From NCBI GenBank assembly GCA_002348185.1, contig DDYW01000030.1:35176-63989 (forward strand): DNA of 28,814 nt. The letters are read 5' to 3'. Of this stretch, positions 22,902 to 28,814 are shown piece after piece. The notes under the pieces were generated by a model, which was given only the letters and a program-made list of their open reading frames with translations, searched no databases and had not been told where the DNA came from. A program made the position numbers and the translations under genes. The DNA is from Candidatus Hydrogenedentes bacterium UBA2224. Lineage in GTDB: Bacteria > Hydrogenedentota > Hydrogenedentia > Hydrogenedentales > SLHB01. The number at the start of each line of letters is the position of its first letter. The stretch's first letter is position 1.

Positions 22902-23139
22902 CTCTTGGAAAGGCGTTAATCATGCCGGACCCTGTGGCCCGTTTGCAAAAACGCACGCAGACACCTCACGGCATGAGACTCCCAGCAGCCCCACGCCACG
23001 CCGCTAACGCAGCGGTTTCCCCATTAATACCCGATGGACGCCGAAGGATGCGTTGATTCGCGGACTCGCACCGGAGGGCGCCCGGCGAGCCTGTCCGCGC
23101 CACGGCCACGTGTCCCCGATTGAGCGGCTGCCCCATGTC
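22902..23139. other. Divergent intergenic region, nothing recognised
   Basis: Noncoding region between two divergent genes. No clear promoter for the DUF481 gene, no small gene with a ribosome site and no repeat matching other parts of the window were found. Confidence 0.4.
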
Positions 23140-23168
23140 TTGACAGCCCGCGGACTTCGGGGTAATAT
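23140..23168 (+). promoter_or_regulatory. Sigma-70-type promoter for the small anchored protein
   Basis: A perfect -35 TTGACA is followed after 17 bp by TAATAT. The start point would be near 23175, about 32 nt before the ATG. Confidence 0.65.
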
Positions 23169-23206
23169 TCGAATTACAGCGAGGAAGCTAAAGGCGAGAG
23201 GCGGCC

Positions 23207-23629
23207 ATGTTTGAAAACAAGAACTTCTTCTTCATCCTGCTCGGGGTCGTGGCGTGCGCGCTGGTGCTGGTGATCGCGGTCGACCTGACCAGTGACGAAA
23301 GCATGATCAAACGGGCCACCAGCGGCCGCGCGTACACCAAGGAACTCAGACAGTTCCGAAACCTCATCCAACTGGGCACTCCCGTCGACCAGGTGCAAGC
23401 CATTTTCAAACAACAGAATTTCCAGCACCTGCAGTTGACGGGCGGCAAAGGCGGGGTCTACGAGGTCTCGCCGCCCATTACCTACGGCAAAAACAACTGG
23501 ACCCTGGTCATCGGCACAGCCAATGATGTCGTGGTCTCCGTGCTGGTGCGGAAATATGCCGACAGAACCACGAAACCGGCCGGCGCCCCCGACGACGTCG
23601 CCTATCCCGGCTACGGCGGCGCCAGTTAG
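23207..23629 (+). CDS. Small membrane-anchored protein of unknown function
   Basis: 140 residues; the ATG has GAGAGGCGG about 5 nt upstream. One N-terminal membrane helix (about 8-26) with Lys on the cytoplasmic side predicts an extracytoplasmic C-terminal domain. That domain has an amphipathic helix (R-Q-F-R-N-L-I-Q-L-G-T-P-V-D-Q-V-Q-A-I-F), a strand-rich core with N-N-W-T-L-V-I-G, and a flexible Pro/Gly tail. The 'G-T-P-V-D-Q-V' helix start is reminiscent of SmpA/BamE-like folds, but this is only a suggestion. No homologous family recognised. Confidence 0.8.
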   Translation: MFENKNFFFILLGVVACALVLVIAVDLTSDESMIKRATSGRAYTKELRQFRNLIQLGTPVDQVQAIFKQQNFQHLQLTGGKGGVYEVSPPITYGKNNWTLVIGTANDVVVSVLVRKYADRTTKPAGAPDDVAYPGYGGAS

Positions 23630-23785
23630 CGAAGCGACCCCGTCCGCCTTCCAGTCCCCTGCACGCAACGCGAGGGCGTGCGTCTCCCCCGCGTATTTTC
23701 CCCGTTGCTCCCACGCGGCCCGCCGGGCCGCCTCCGCCCCGTTCTGCGTTGTCCGCGCGCGCGATGGACGCCACGTCACGGGTTC

Positions 23786-23814
23786 TTGACGAAGCGTCAA
23801 CCAGATGCTACTAT
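23786..23814 (+). promoter_or_regulatory. Promoter of pseudopilin gene 1 with dyad over the -35
   Basis: TTGACG, 17 bp, TACTAT. The -35 forms the left arm of a perfect palindrome TTGACG-AAG-CGTCAA, suggesting a repressor or activator site. The same arrangement recurs before pseudopilin gene 2. Confidence 0.65.
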
Positions 23815-23820
23815 TCTGGT

Positions 23821-23999
23821 GTACCGGATGTCGGATCGGGGCGCGCTCAGGGTTCGCATGAGGCCGCCGTGGGCCCGCGACCTGAGGGGGCGCTCAGGGA
23901 GGAACACATGGCAGGCATCCTACCCATCCTCTCCCGCAATCCGCGGGAAACACACCCAGCAACGTGTAATAATCCTGTCAAACCAGAAGGGTCGCTGAA
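23821..23999 (+). promoter_or_regulatory. Structured 5' leader of pseudopilin gene 1
   Basis: About 180 nt from predicted start to ATG. It has hairpin CCTGAG/CTCAGG (23881-23898), the block CATCCTACC, hairpin TCCCGC/GCGGGA (23932-23948) and the block ATAATCCTGTCAAACC just before the ribosome site. The same elements occur in the same order at 25184-25359. It matches no riboswitch class I can recognise. Confidence 0.5.
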
Positions 24000-24983
24000 A
24001 TGAAGAAGCATGGCTTTACCCTGATTGAATTATTGGTGGTCATTGCCATTATCGGCATCCTGGCCGCCATCCTCCTGCCGGCCCTCGCCCGCGCACGCGA
24101 AGCCGCCCGCCGGGCCAGCTGCGCCAACAACCTCAAGCAAATGGGGCTGGTATTCAAGATGTACGCCAATGAAAGCCAGGGCGAGAAATGGCCCAGCATG
24201 ATCAAGGCGTTCCCGAACAGCCGTCAGAACTGCATAAACCCGAACCAAATCAACCGGTTCTTTGACGGCCCGGCCGTGTATCCGGAATACCTGACGGACG
24301 ACAATATACTCATCTGCCCGTCGGACGGAGATGGTTGGACCCGTGTGGTGGAGGACGGCTGGCGGTATCCTCCCGCGATGTACCCCGACGGCGGCATCAA
24401 CCCCTGCCATTTCTGGGAAATCTCCTACGAATACTATGGCTGGGCCATCAAAGCCGAGAACCTCATGGCGCCGGGAGTGGATGTCAATGCGATGGCCCCC
24501 GATCCCACGAATCCCATGACGAACGCGGCGTTGTTTGACGGCGGGTTCCTGGGCGCCATTGCGACCGTGTTCCTGGGCGGCAATCCCCTGGGACCGACCG
24601 ACTCGTCTCTTGCCGCCATCTCGGCCGTCGTGAACTTCGCCAACGGCACGCCCTGGAACTCCTTCGAAGGCGACATCACCTACACGAGCATCACGGGCCA
24701 ATCCAAGACCTGCTACCGCCTGCGCGAAGGCATCGAGCGGTTCATGATCACCGACATCAACAATCCCGCCGGAAGCGCGAAGGCCCAGACCGAAATCCCG
24801 GTGATGTGGGACATGGCCTGGACGCCCGTGGCGTCCGATGGCTGGAGCTATTTCAATCACGTTCCGGGCGGCGGAAACGTCCTGTATATGGACGGCCACG
24901 TCGAGTTTCTCCGCTACCCGAGCGAATGGCCGATCTGCCGCGCCTACCCGCAGATGATGGATCTATTGAATCTGTTCATCTAG
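24000..24983 (+). CDS. DUF1559-type pseudopilin (H-X9-DG protein) 1
   Basis: 327 residues from an ATG with AGAAGGG upstream. A type IV prepilin-like N-terminus (K-K-H-G-F-T-L-I-E-L-L-V-V-I-A-I-I-G) gives cleavage after Gly5 by a prepilin peptidase and leaves N-methyl-Phe first. The hydrophobic helix runs to ~residue 30, then A-R-x-x-A-R-R-A-S-C and an alpha/beta globular domain. The H-V-P-G-G-G-N-V-L-Y-M-D-G motif near residue 285 is the H-X9-DG signature. Expanded families of these proteins in planctomycete-like bacteria belong to type II/IV-pilus-like secretion or surface structures. A strong terminator follows. Confidence 0.95.
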   Translation: MKKHGFTLIELLVVIAIIGILAAILLPALARAREAARRASCANNLKQMGLVFKMYANESQGEKWPSMIKAFPNSRQNCINPNQINRFFDGPAVYPEYLTDDNILICPSDGDGWTRVVEDGWRYPPAMYPDGGINPCHFWEISYEYYGWAIKAENLMAPGVDVNAMAPDPTNPMTNAALFDGGFLGAIATVFLGGNPLGPTDSSLAAISAVVNFANGTPWNSFEGDITYTSITGQSKTCYRLREGIERFMITDINNPAGSAKAQTEIPVMWDMAWTPVASDGWSYFNHVPGGGNVLYMDGHVEFLRYPSEWPICRAYPQMMDLLNLFI

Positions 24984-25014
24984 CACAATCACCCGGCAAC
25001 GCAGCACCGATTCC

Positions 25015-25044
25015 GGGGCGTGGACACCCTCCACGCCCCTTTTT
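25015..25044 (+). terminator. Rho-independent terminator after pseudopilin gene 1
   Basis: A perfect 10-bp stem GGGGCGTGGA/TCCACGCCCC with a 5-nt loop is followed directly by TTTTT. It separates the two pseudopilin genes into independent units. Confidence 0.9.
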
Positions 25045-25148
25045 CCTGGCTGCCGTGTCCGGGGCGTCACTGCCCCCCGGCTTTCCGGGCTGCCGCCGAC
25101 CCGCCGCCGGAGGTGTGGCGCGCATTCCGACGCAAGGTCGAAAAGTGC

Positions 25149-25177
25149 TTGACGAAACGTCGACGCGGTGTTACAAT
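25149..25177 (+). promoter_or_regulatory. Promoter of pseudopilin gene 2 with dyad over the -35
   Basis: TTGACG, 17 bp, TACAAT. The -35 again begins a palindrome, TTGACG-AAA-CGTCGA, with one broken pair. It is the equivalent of 23786-23814. Confidence 0.7.
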
Positions 25178-25183
25178 GCAGCC

Positions 25184-25359
25184 GGTTTAGTAGAGTTCGG
25201 ACCGAAGGCCTCTCAGGCCGCACGCGAAGAACGGGTTGACCTGAGGGAGCCTTCAGGGGGGTACGTCAGGGCAACCATCCTATCCCACATCTCCCGCAAA
25301 CCGCGGAAAATAAGCTTGTTTTGACCTGATAATTCTGTCAAACCGTAAGGATAGGCACG
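25184..25359 (+). promoter_or_regulatory. Structured 5' leader of pseudopilin gene 2
   Basis: About 176 nt. It has hairpin CCTGAGG/CTTCAGG with a GAGC loop (25240-25257), block CATCCTATCC, a CCGC/GCGG hairpin (25294-25306) and ATAATTCTGTCAAACC before the ribosome site. The first hairpin differs in sequence from gene 1 but keeps its pairing. An extra GGCCT/AGGCC hairpin lies near 25207-25219. Confidence 0.5.
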
Positions 25360-26337
25360 ATGAAAAAACATGGTTTTACTTTGATCGAACTGCTGGTGGT
25401 GATCGCCATTATCGGCATCCTGGCCGCCATCCTCCTGCCGGCTCTGGCGCGCGCCCGCGAGGCGGCCCGGCGTGCGAGCTGCGCCAACAATCTCAAACAA
25501 ATGGGATTGATCTTCAAGATGTACGCGAATGAAAGCAAGGGCGAGAAGTGGCCCAGTATCGCCAAAGCATTTCCGCGCTACGATATGGTGTGCGAAATCA
25601 CCAACCCGGCGGCCTTCCCCAACTACATCAACCGCTTCCCCAACGGCCCGTCGATTTATCCGGAGTACCTGACGGACGACAACATCCTCATTTGCCCGTC
25701 CGACGGGGATGGATGGACCCGCGTCGAGTCCGATGGCTGGCGTCACCCCGATGCCATGACCCCCGAAGGCGGCATTATCCCCTGCCATTTCTGGGAAATC
25801 TCCTATGAATATTACGGCTATGCCATCCTGGCGGAACATGTGCTCCTGCCGGGCGCGGATCCGAACGGGTGGCCCACCCCGCAATTCGACCAGGGCTTCC
25901 TGGCCGCGGTGCAGGCCATGCTGTCGGGCGTAGATGCGTATGGTCTCACGGATGCTGAAGGCACCTCCGCCGTCGTAAACTGGGCAAACGGGACGCGCGA
26001 AGCCTCCTTTGAAGCCGACATCACCTTCACGAGTGTGCCCTCGATGGCTAGCGAGTCGTTCTACCGGCTCCGTGAAGGCATCGAACGGTTCATGATCACC
26101 GACATCAACAATCCGTCCGGCAGCGCCCAGGCGCAGTCGTCAATCCCGGTCATGTGGGATCTGGCGTGGACGCCCGTGGATACGGTCAACGGCTGGAGCT
26201 ACTTCAACCACATCCCGGGCGGCAGCAACGTGCTGTATATGGATGGACACGTCGAGTTCATGCGCTTCCCGGGCGAATGGCCCATCTGCAAAGCGTACGT
26301 GGCCATGATGAACATGCTGGCCGCGATCATTCCGTGA
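25360..26337 (+). CDS. DUF1559-type pseudopilin (H-X9-DG protein) 2
   Basis: 325 residues; ATG with GTAAGGA upstream. Near-identical to pseudopilin 1 in the first ~55 residues and in the C-terminal ~110, including H-I-P-G-G-S-N-V-L-Y-M-D-G; the two differ most in the surface region around residues 55-80 and 150-215. It was clearly born by tandem duplication. Expected handling is the same: prepilin peptidase cleavage and assembly into an inner-membrane pseudopilus or surface fibre. No peptidase or assembly ATPase is encoded in the window. Confidence 0.95.
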   Translation: MKKHGFTLIELLVVIAIIGILAAILLPALARAREAARRASCANNLKQMGLIFKMYANESKGEKWPSIAKAFPRYDMVCEITNPAAFPNYINRFPNGPSIYPEYLTDDNILICPSDGDGWTRVESDGWRHPDAMTPEGGIIPCHFWEISYEYYGYAILAEHVLLPGADPNGWPTPQFDQGFLAAVQAMLSGVDAYGLTDAEGTSAVVNWANGTREASFEADITFTSVPSMASESFYRLREGIERFMITDINNPSGSAQAQSSIPVMWDLAWTPVDTVNGWSYFNHIPGGSNVLYMDGHVEFMRFPGEWPICKAYVAMMNMLAAIIP

Positions 26338-26417
26338 CCTGATATCCGGATACCGGCGCGGCCTCGACGGGGAGGACGCTTCCCGGGCTGGGTCGTACTA
26401 GAGACGAGACGAGTGAA

Positions 26418-26454
26418 GGGCGCGCGGTCGCAATGGCCGCGCGCCCCCCTTTTT
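26418..26454 (+). terminator. Rho-independent terminator after pseudopilin gene 2
   Basis: A perfect 10-bp GC stem GGGCGCGCGG/CCGCGCGCCC with a 9-nt loop, then three C and five T residues. Confidence 0.88.
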
Positions 26455-26541
26455 CATGCCTCGGCGAACCCTGTTCCGTTCGGCAGGCCCGTTGACGATG
26501 ACGTCCCGGGGTTCTTCCGGTGTAGCGCAGGCGTTTCGCCT

Positions 26542-26619
26542 CTTGTAGCGCAGGCGTCTCGCCTGCATCCGGACCGGCCCGAGAATAGAAGAATGCAGGC
26601 GAGACGCCTGCGCTACAAG
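26542..26619. repeat. 27-bp perfect inverted repeat (REP-pair element)
   Basis: The left arm is 26542-26568 (CTTGTAGCGCAGGCG...) and the right arm 26593-26619, perfect complements with a 24-nt loop. A partial extra left arm (TGTAGCGCAGGCGTTTCGCC) directly precedes it at 26521-26540. It is the same element as 7367-7443, including the TCCCCGTTCTTT right flank. Confidence 0.85.
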
Positions 26620-26785
26620 ATCCCCGTTCTTTTGCGGTGTGGGGCCCGGCAGTGTTTCAAAACCATACAGCCCGCGGCCCGAATTGGGGCATCGCGTCTC
26701 GTATCAGTCACGGTTCTGGGCCTGGCCGGCCAGCGCCGCGCCCCTAAATCTTTCAGAAATGACAACTTAGAAAGAACCTGCCGCA

Positions 26786-26802
26786 TTGGCACGCCCCATG
26801 CT
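26786..26802 (+). promoter_or_regulatory. Sigma-54-like -24/-12 promoter of the degQ-type gene
   Basis: TTGGCACGCCCCATGCT matches the sigma-54 consensus TTGGCACG-N4-TTGCW with one mismatch, and GG and GC are exactly 10 nt apart. The start would be near 26813, about 94 nt before the ATG. No good -35/-10 pair was seen in this region. Confidence 0.5.
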
Positions 26803-26831
26803 TTACTCTGGGGGCATCTGAACGAAACGCA

Positions 26832-26858
26832 CCAACGCATACGAACGGACTGCGTTGG
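26832..26858 (+). promoter_or_regulatory. 5' UTR hairpin of the degQ-type gene
   Basis: CCAACGCA and TGCGTTGG form a perfect 8-bp stem with an 11-nt loop, inside the predicted leader and 48 nt before the start codon. It does not mask the ribosome site, so it is more likely a stability or regulatory element than a thermometer. Confidence 0.4.
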
Positions 26859-26906
26859 AGTTCCATCAATCCCGGACATGGATTAACGGGAAAGGAGACA
26901 GAGACT

Positions 26907-28442
26907 ATGTGGTACAAGGCGAGACGTGTTCTGCTGCCCGCCCTCCTCGCCGTGGCAGTATTTGGCCTCCTGGCGGTGTCGGCGCTGGTGTTTGAACCCG
27001 CGCCCAAAGCCGTGTATGGCGCGGACAAGACCGAAGCCATTCAGACGCTTAAGGATTTTGGAAACACCTTCGCGGAGGTTGCGGAAGCGGCCTCGCCCGC
27101 AGTGGTGTCGATTCAGGTGAGCCGCGAAGTGGAGGCTTCCCAGATGCAGGAAGGCTTCCCGGAAACGCTCCCGGACGACTTGTTCGAGTTCTTCTTCGGC
27201 CCGCGGGGCTTCGGCCGCCAATTGCCTCAGCCGCGCGGCCGCGCGCCGCGAGGGTTCCAGATGCCCCGCGAAGCCCCCATGGGCCAGGGGAGTGGGTTTG
27301 TCATTGACCCGAGCGGGTACATCGTGACCAACAACCACGTGGTGGGCGATTTCAAGGACGGCAAAATCACCGTAAAACTCTCGGACGGCCGGGAGTTTGA
27401 GGCCAAGCTTGTGGGCGGCGACCCCAAGACCGACGTGGCCCTGATCAAGGTCGAAGCGTCCGGTCTGCCGTCGCTCCGGCTTGGAGATTCCGACGCCATC
27501 AAGGTGGGCGAATGGGTGCTGGCGATCGGCAACCCCTTCGGCTTGTCGCACACGGTAACGGCGGGCATCGTGAGCGCCCGCGGCCGCGGCAACGTCGGCA
27601 TCGTGGACTATGCCGACTTCATCCAGACCGATGCCGCCATCAACCCGGGCAATTCCGGCGGGCCGCTGATCAACCTCGACGGCGAGGTGGTCGGCATGAA
27701 CACGGCGATCTACAGCCGCAGCGGCGGGTCCATGGGCATCGGTTTCGCGATCCCCGTCAACATGATTACGTACGTCGAGACCCAGCTTCGCGAAAGCGGA
27801 ACCGTGACCCGCGGGCAGCTCGGCGTCATCATTCAGCCCCTGACCAAGGAACTGGCTGACAGTTTCGGCGTCGATGAGAGCAAAGGCATCCTCATCGGTC
27901 AGGTCATGCCCGGCTCCGCGGCCGAGCAGGCGGGACTCAAACAGGGCGACATTATCGTCGAATTCAACGGCCAGCCCGTCGGCGACCTGAATTCGTTCCG
28001 CAGCCGGATCGCGAACACCGCGCCCGGCACGGCGATCGCCCTGGTGGTGCTCCGCGACGGCCAACGGCTTGACAAGACCGTCACTATCGGCGAACTGGAT
28101 GAGGAAGCCATGGCCGCGGCCGGTCCCGCCGGTCCCGGCGGCCCCGCGAAAGTGGAGAAGGGCATCGGCATCACCGTCCAGAACCTGACCGAGGACGTCG
28201 CCGCCGAGCTCGGCTACGAGAACGAGCAGGGCGTGGTGGTGTCGGGCGTGGATCCCAACGGCCCGGCGGCCCGGGCCGGTATCGAGTCCGGCAACCTCGT
28301 TCAGGAGGTCAACCGCGTCAAGGTCGCTAATATCGACGAATTTCAGCAGGCCATGGAGAACGCCAGCGGAAAGGAGACCGTGCTGCTGCTGGTGTCCGAC
28401 GGCCAGTATTCGCGCTACGTGGCCTTGCGCATTGCAGAATAG
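26907..28442 (+). CDS. Periplasmic serine protease, DegQ/HtrA family
   Basis: 511 residues from an ATG with AAAGGAGA upstream. Residues 1-39 are a signal or anchor sequence (hydrophobic 9-28). The trypsin-like domain carries the triad H144 (T-N-N-H-V-V), D176 (K-T-D-V-A-L-I-K) and S250 (G-N-S-G-G-P-L). An LA-loop-like insert with F-E-F-F-F-G precedes the domain (about 80-125). PDZ1 is at about 303-395 and PDZ2 at about 418-508, joined by an Ala/Gly/Pro linker. It degrades or refolds damaged envelope proteins. Preceded by a sigma-54-like promoter and followed by a GC hairpin, it is a single-gene unit. Confidence 0.96.
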   Translation: MWYKARRVLLPALLAVAVFGLLAVSALVFEPAPKAVYGADKTEAIQTLKDFGNTFAEVAEAASPAVVSIQVSREVEASQMQEGFPETLPDDLFEFFFGPRGFGRQLPQPRGRAPRGFQMPREAPMGQGSGFVIDPSGYIVTNNHVVGDFKDGKITVKLSDGREFEAKLVGGDPKTDVALIKVEASGLPSLRLGDSDAIKVGEWVLAIGNPFGLSHTVTAGIVSARGRGNVGIVDYADFIQTDAAINPGNSGGPLINLDGEVVGMNTAIYSRSGGSMGIGFAIPVNMITYVETQLRESGTVTRGQLGVIIQPLTKELADSFGVDESKGILIGQVMPGSAAEQAGLKQGDIIVEFNGQPVGDLNSFRSRIANTAPGTAIALVVLRDGQRLDKTVTIGELDEEAMAAAGPAGPGGPAKVEKGIGITVQNLTEDVAAELGYENEQGVVVSGVDPNGPAARAGIESGNLVQEVNRVKVANIDEFQQAMENASGKETVLLLVSDGQYSRYVALRIAE

Positions 28443-28499
28443 GTAACGGCTGCGGTCCGTTGCATCTGTCCCCAACCCGTCAGTACCTCCCCCTGACGC

Positions 28500-28529
28500 A
28501 GGGCGGCCCCTTCCCCCAGGGGCCGCCCT
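28500..28529 (+). terminator. Terminator-like hairpin after the degQ-type gene
   Basis: A perfect 12-bp stem AGGGCGGCCCCT/AGGGGCCGCCCT with a 6-nt loop. Only a short T stretch (CCCCATTT) follows, so termination may be partial. Confidence 0.65.
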
Positions 28530-28613
28530 CCCCATTTGTATGATTTGAACCGCCTTCTCATGCGTAGCGATGCTTAGTCGTAGTAGGAGTTTTCTTTTTG
28601 GTTCTTTTTCTTT

Positions 28614-28640
28614 TGTGGATGGCTGTGGAAATGTGGATAA
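28614..28640 (-). other. Three tandem DnaA-box-like sites beside a T-rich tract
   Basis: On the minus strand TTATCCACA (28632-28640, a perfect DnaA box), ATTTCCACA (28624-28632) and CCATCCACA (28614-28622) lie almost end to end. Next to them the plus strand is T-rich (28590-28613), followed on the minus strand by CTCCTACTACGACTA. The arrangement resembles part of a replication origin or a DnaA-controlled site. No dnaA or dnaN gene is in the window. Confidence 0.4.
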
Positions 28641-28736
28641 CCGGCAATGGCCGGTGAAGATATTCTTCTCGCATGGCCATGTGAGAAGATAGGGCAAGCG
28701 AGGGAGACGGTGAGACGCTGATCTCCGGTCTAATCC

Positions 28737-28772
28737 CCAGGCGATTCTCGGTTGCCCCTACGGGGCTGCAAA
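28737..28772. repeat. Dispersed repeat type 1, short third piece
   Basis: GCGATTCTCGGTTGCCCCT followed by a GGGGCTGCAA segment matches the right part of copies A and B. The window ends shortly after, so its true extent cannot be judged. Confidence 0.6.
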
Positions 28773-28814
28773 ACGGCACCTCCGGCGGTCAATCGAACGG
28801 GGACACGTTGTCGC

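Noticed and set aside
23821..25359. Known cyclic-di-GMP (GEMM) or other standard riboswitch in the pseudopilin leaders
   Set aside because: The conserved GEMM core and tetraloop-receptor signatures are not present, and I could match no other known class by eye.

Overview
The window reads as a GC-rich bacterial chromosome fragment. It suggests an uncultured PVC-like or Hydrogenedentota/Lentisphaerota-type bacterium. This rests on two pseudopilins of the DUF1559/H-X9-DG kind typical of those phyla, very large exported proteins, dispersed palindromic repeats common in such genomes, and an outer-membrane beta-barrel that implies two membranes. The phylum is inference: no rRNA or ribosomal protein gene is present.

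Layout. 1-2952: C-terminal part of a giant, probably exported protein. 2953-3436: palindromes and a ~270-bp dispersed repeat. 3437-6973 (minus): promoter, TPR export protein, then a secreted InlB-repeat/EF-hand protein. 7110-7643: a second copy of the dispersed repeat, a 26-bp inverted repeat and tRNA-Ser(GCT). 7741-10410 (minus): a membrane-anchored PHP-domain protein and a YqhD-like iron alcohol dehydrogenase. 10624-11701 (minus): a self-contained transcription unit, with its own promoter and terminator, that encodes only three small paralogous proteins starting MKH. 11740-14000 (minus): a translationally coupled ECF sigma factor and a large transmembrane anti-sigma factor lacking zinc ligands. 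14320-17042: SprT-like metalloprotein, DCC-family thiol protein overlapping a hotdog thioesterase, and a secreted PHP protein.

17380-21327 (minus) is a complete ferrous-iron uptake operon: DtxR-family regulator, two FeoA proteins, FeoB, a FeoB-associated Cys-rich membrane protein and a DUF4491 membrane protein. It is led by a near-consensus sigma-70 promoter with a TTAGG-type dyad at the start point, so the regulator probably controls itself and the transporter. 21613-22845 is a DUF481-type outer-membrane protein; 23207-23629 is a small anchored protein of unknown function.

23786-26454 holds two tandem pseudopilin genes. Each has its own TTGACG-N17 promoter, a ~180-nt 5' leader with conserved blocks and hairpins, and a terminator. 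26786-28529 is a DegQ/HtrA periplasmic protease behind a sigma-54-like -24/-12 promoter. 28590-28640 is a T-rich island with three tandem DnaA-box-like 9-mers.

The most novel-looking items are the three-gene MKH small-protein operon beside the sigma/anti-sigma pair and the shared structured leader of the pseudopilin pair. Envelope maintenance is a recurring theme (protease, anti-sigma, exported TPR and InlB-repeat proteins, barrel), but any functional link among these units is inference.
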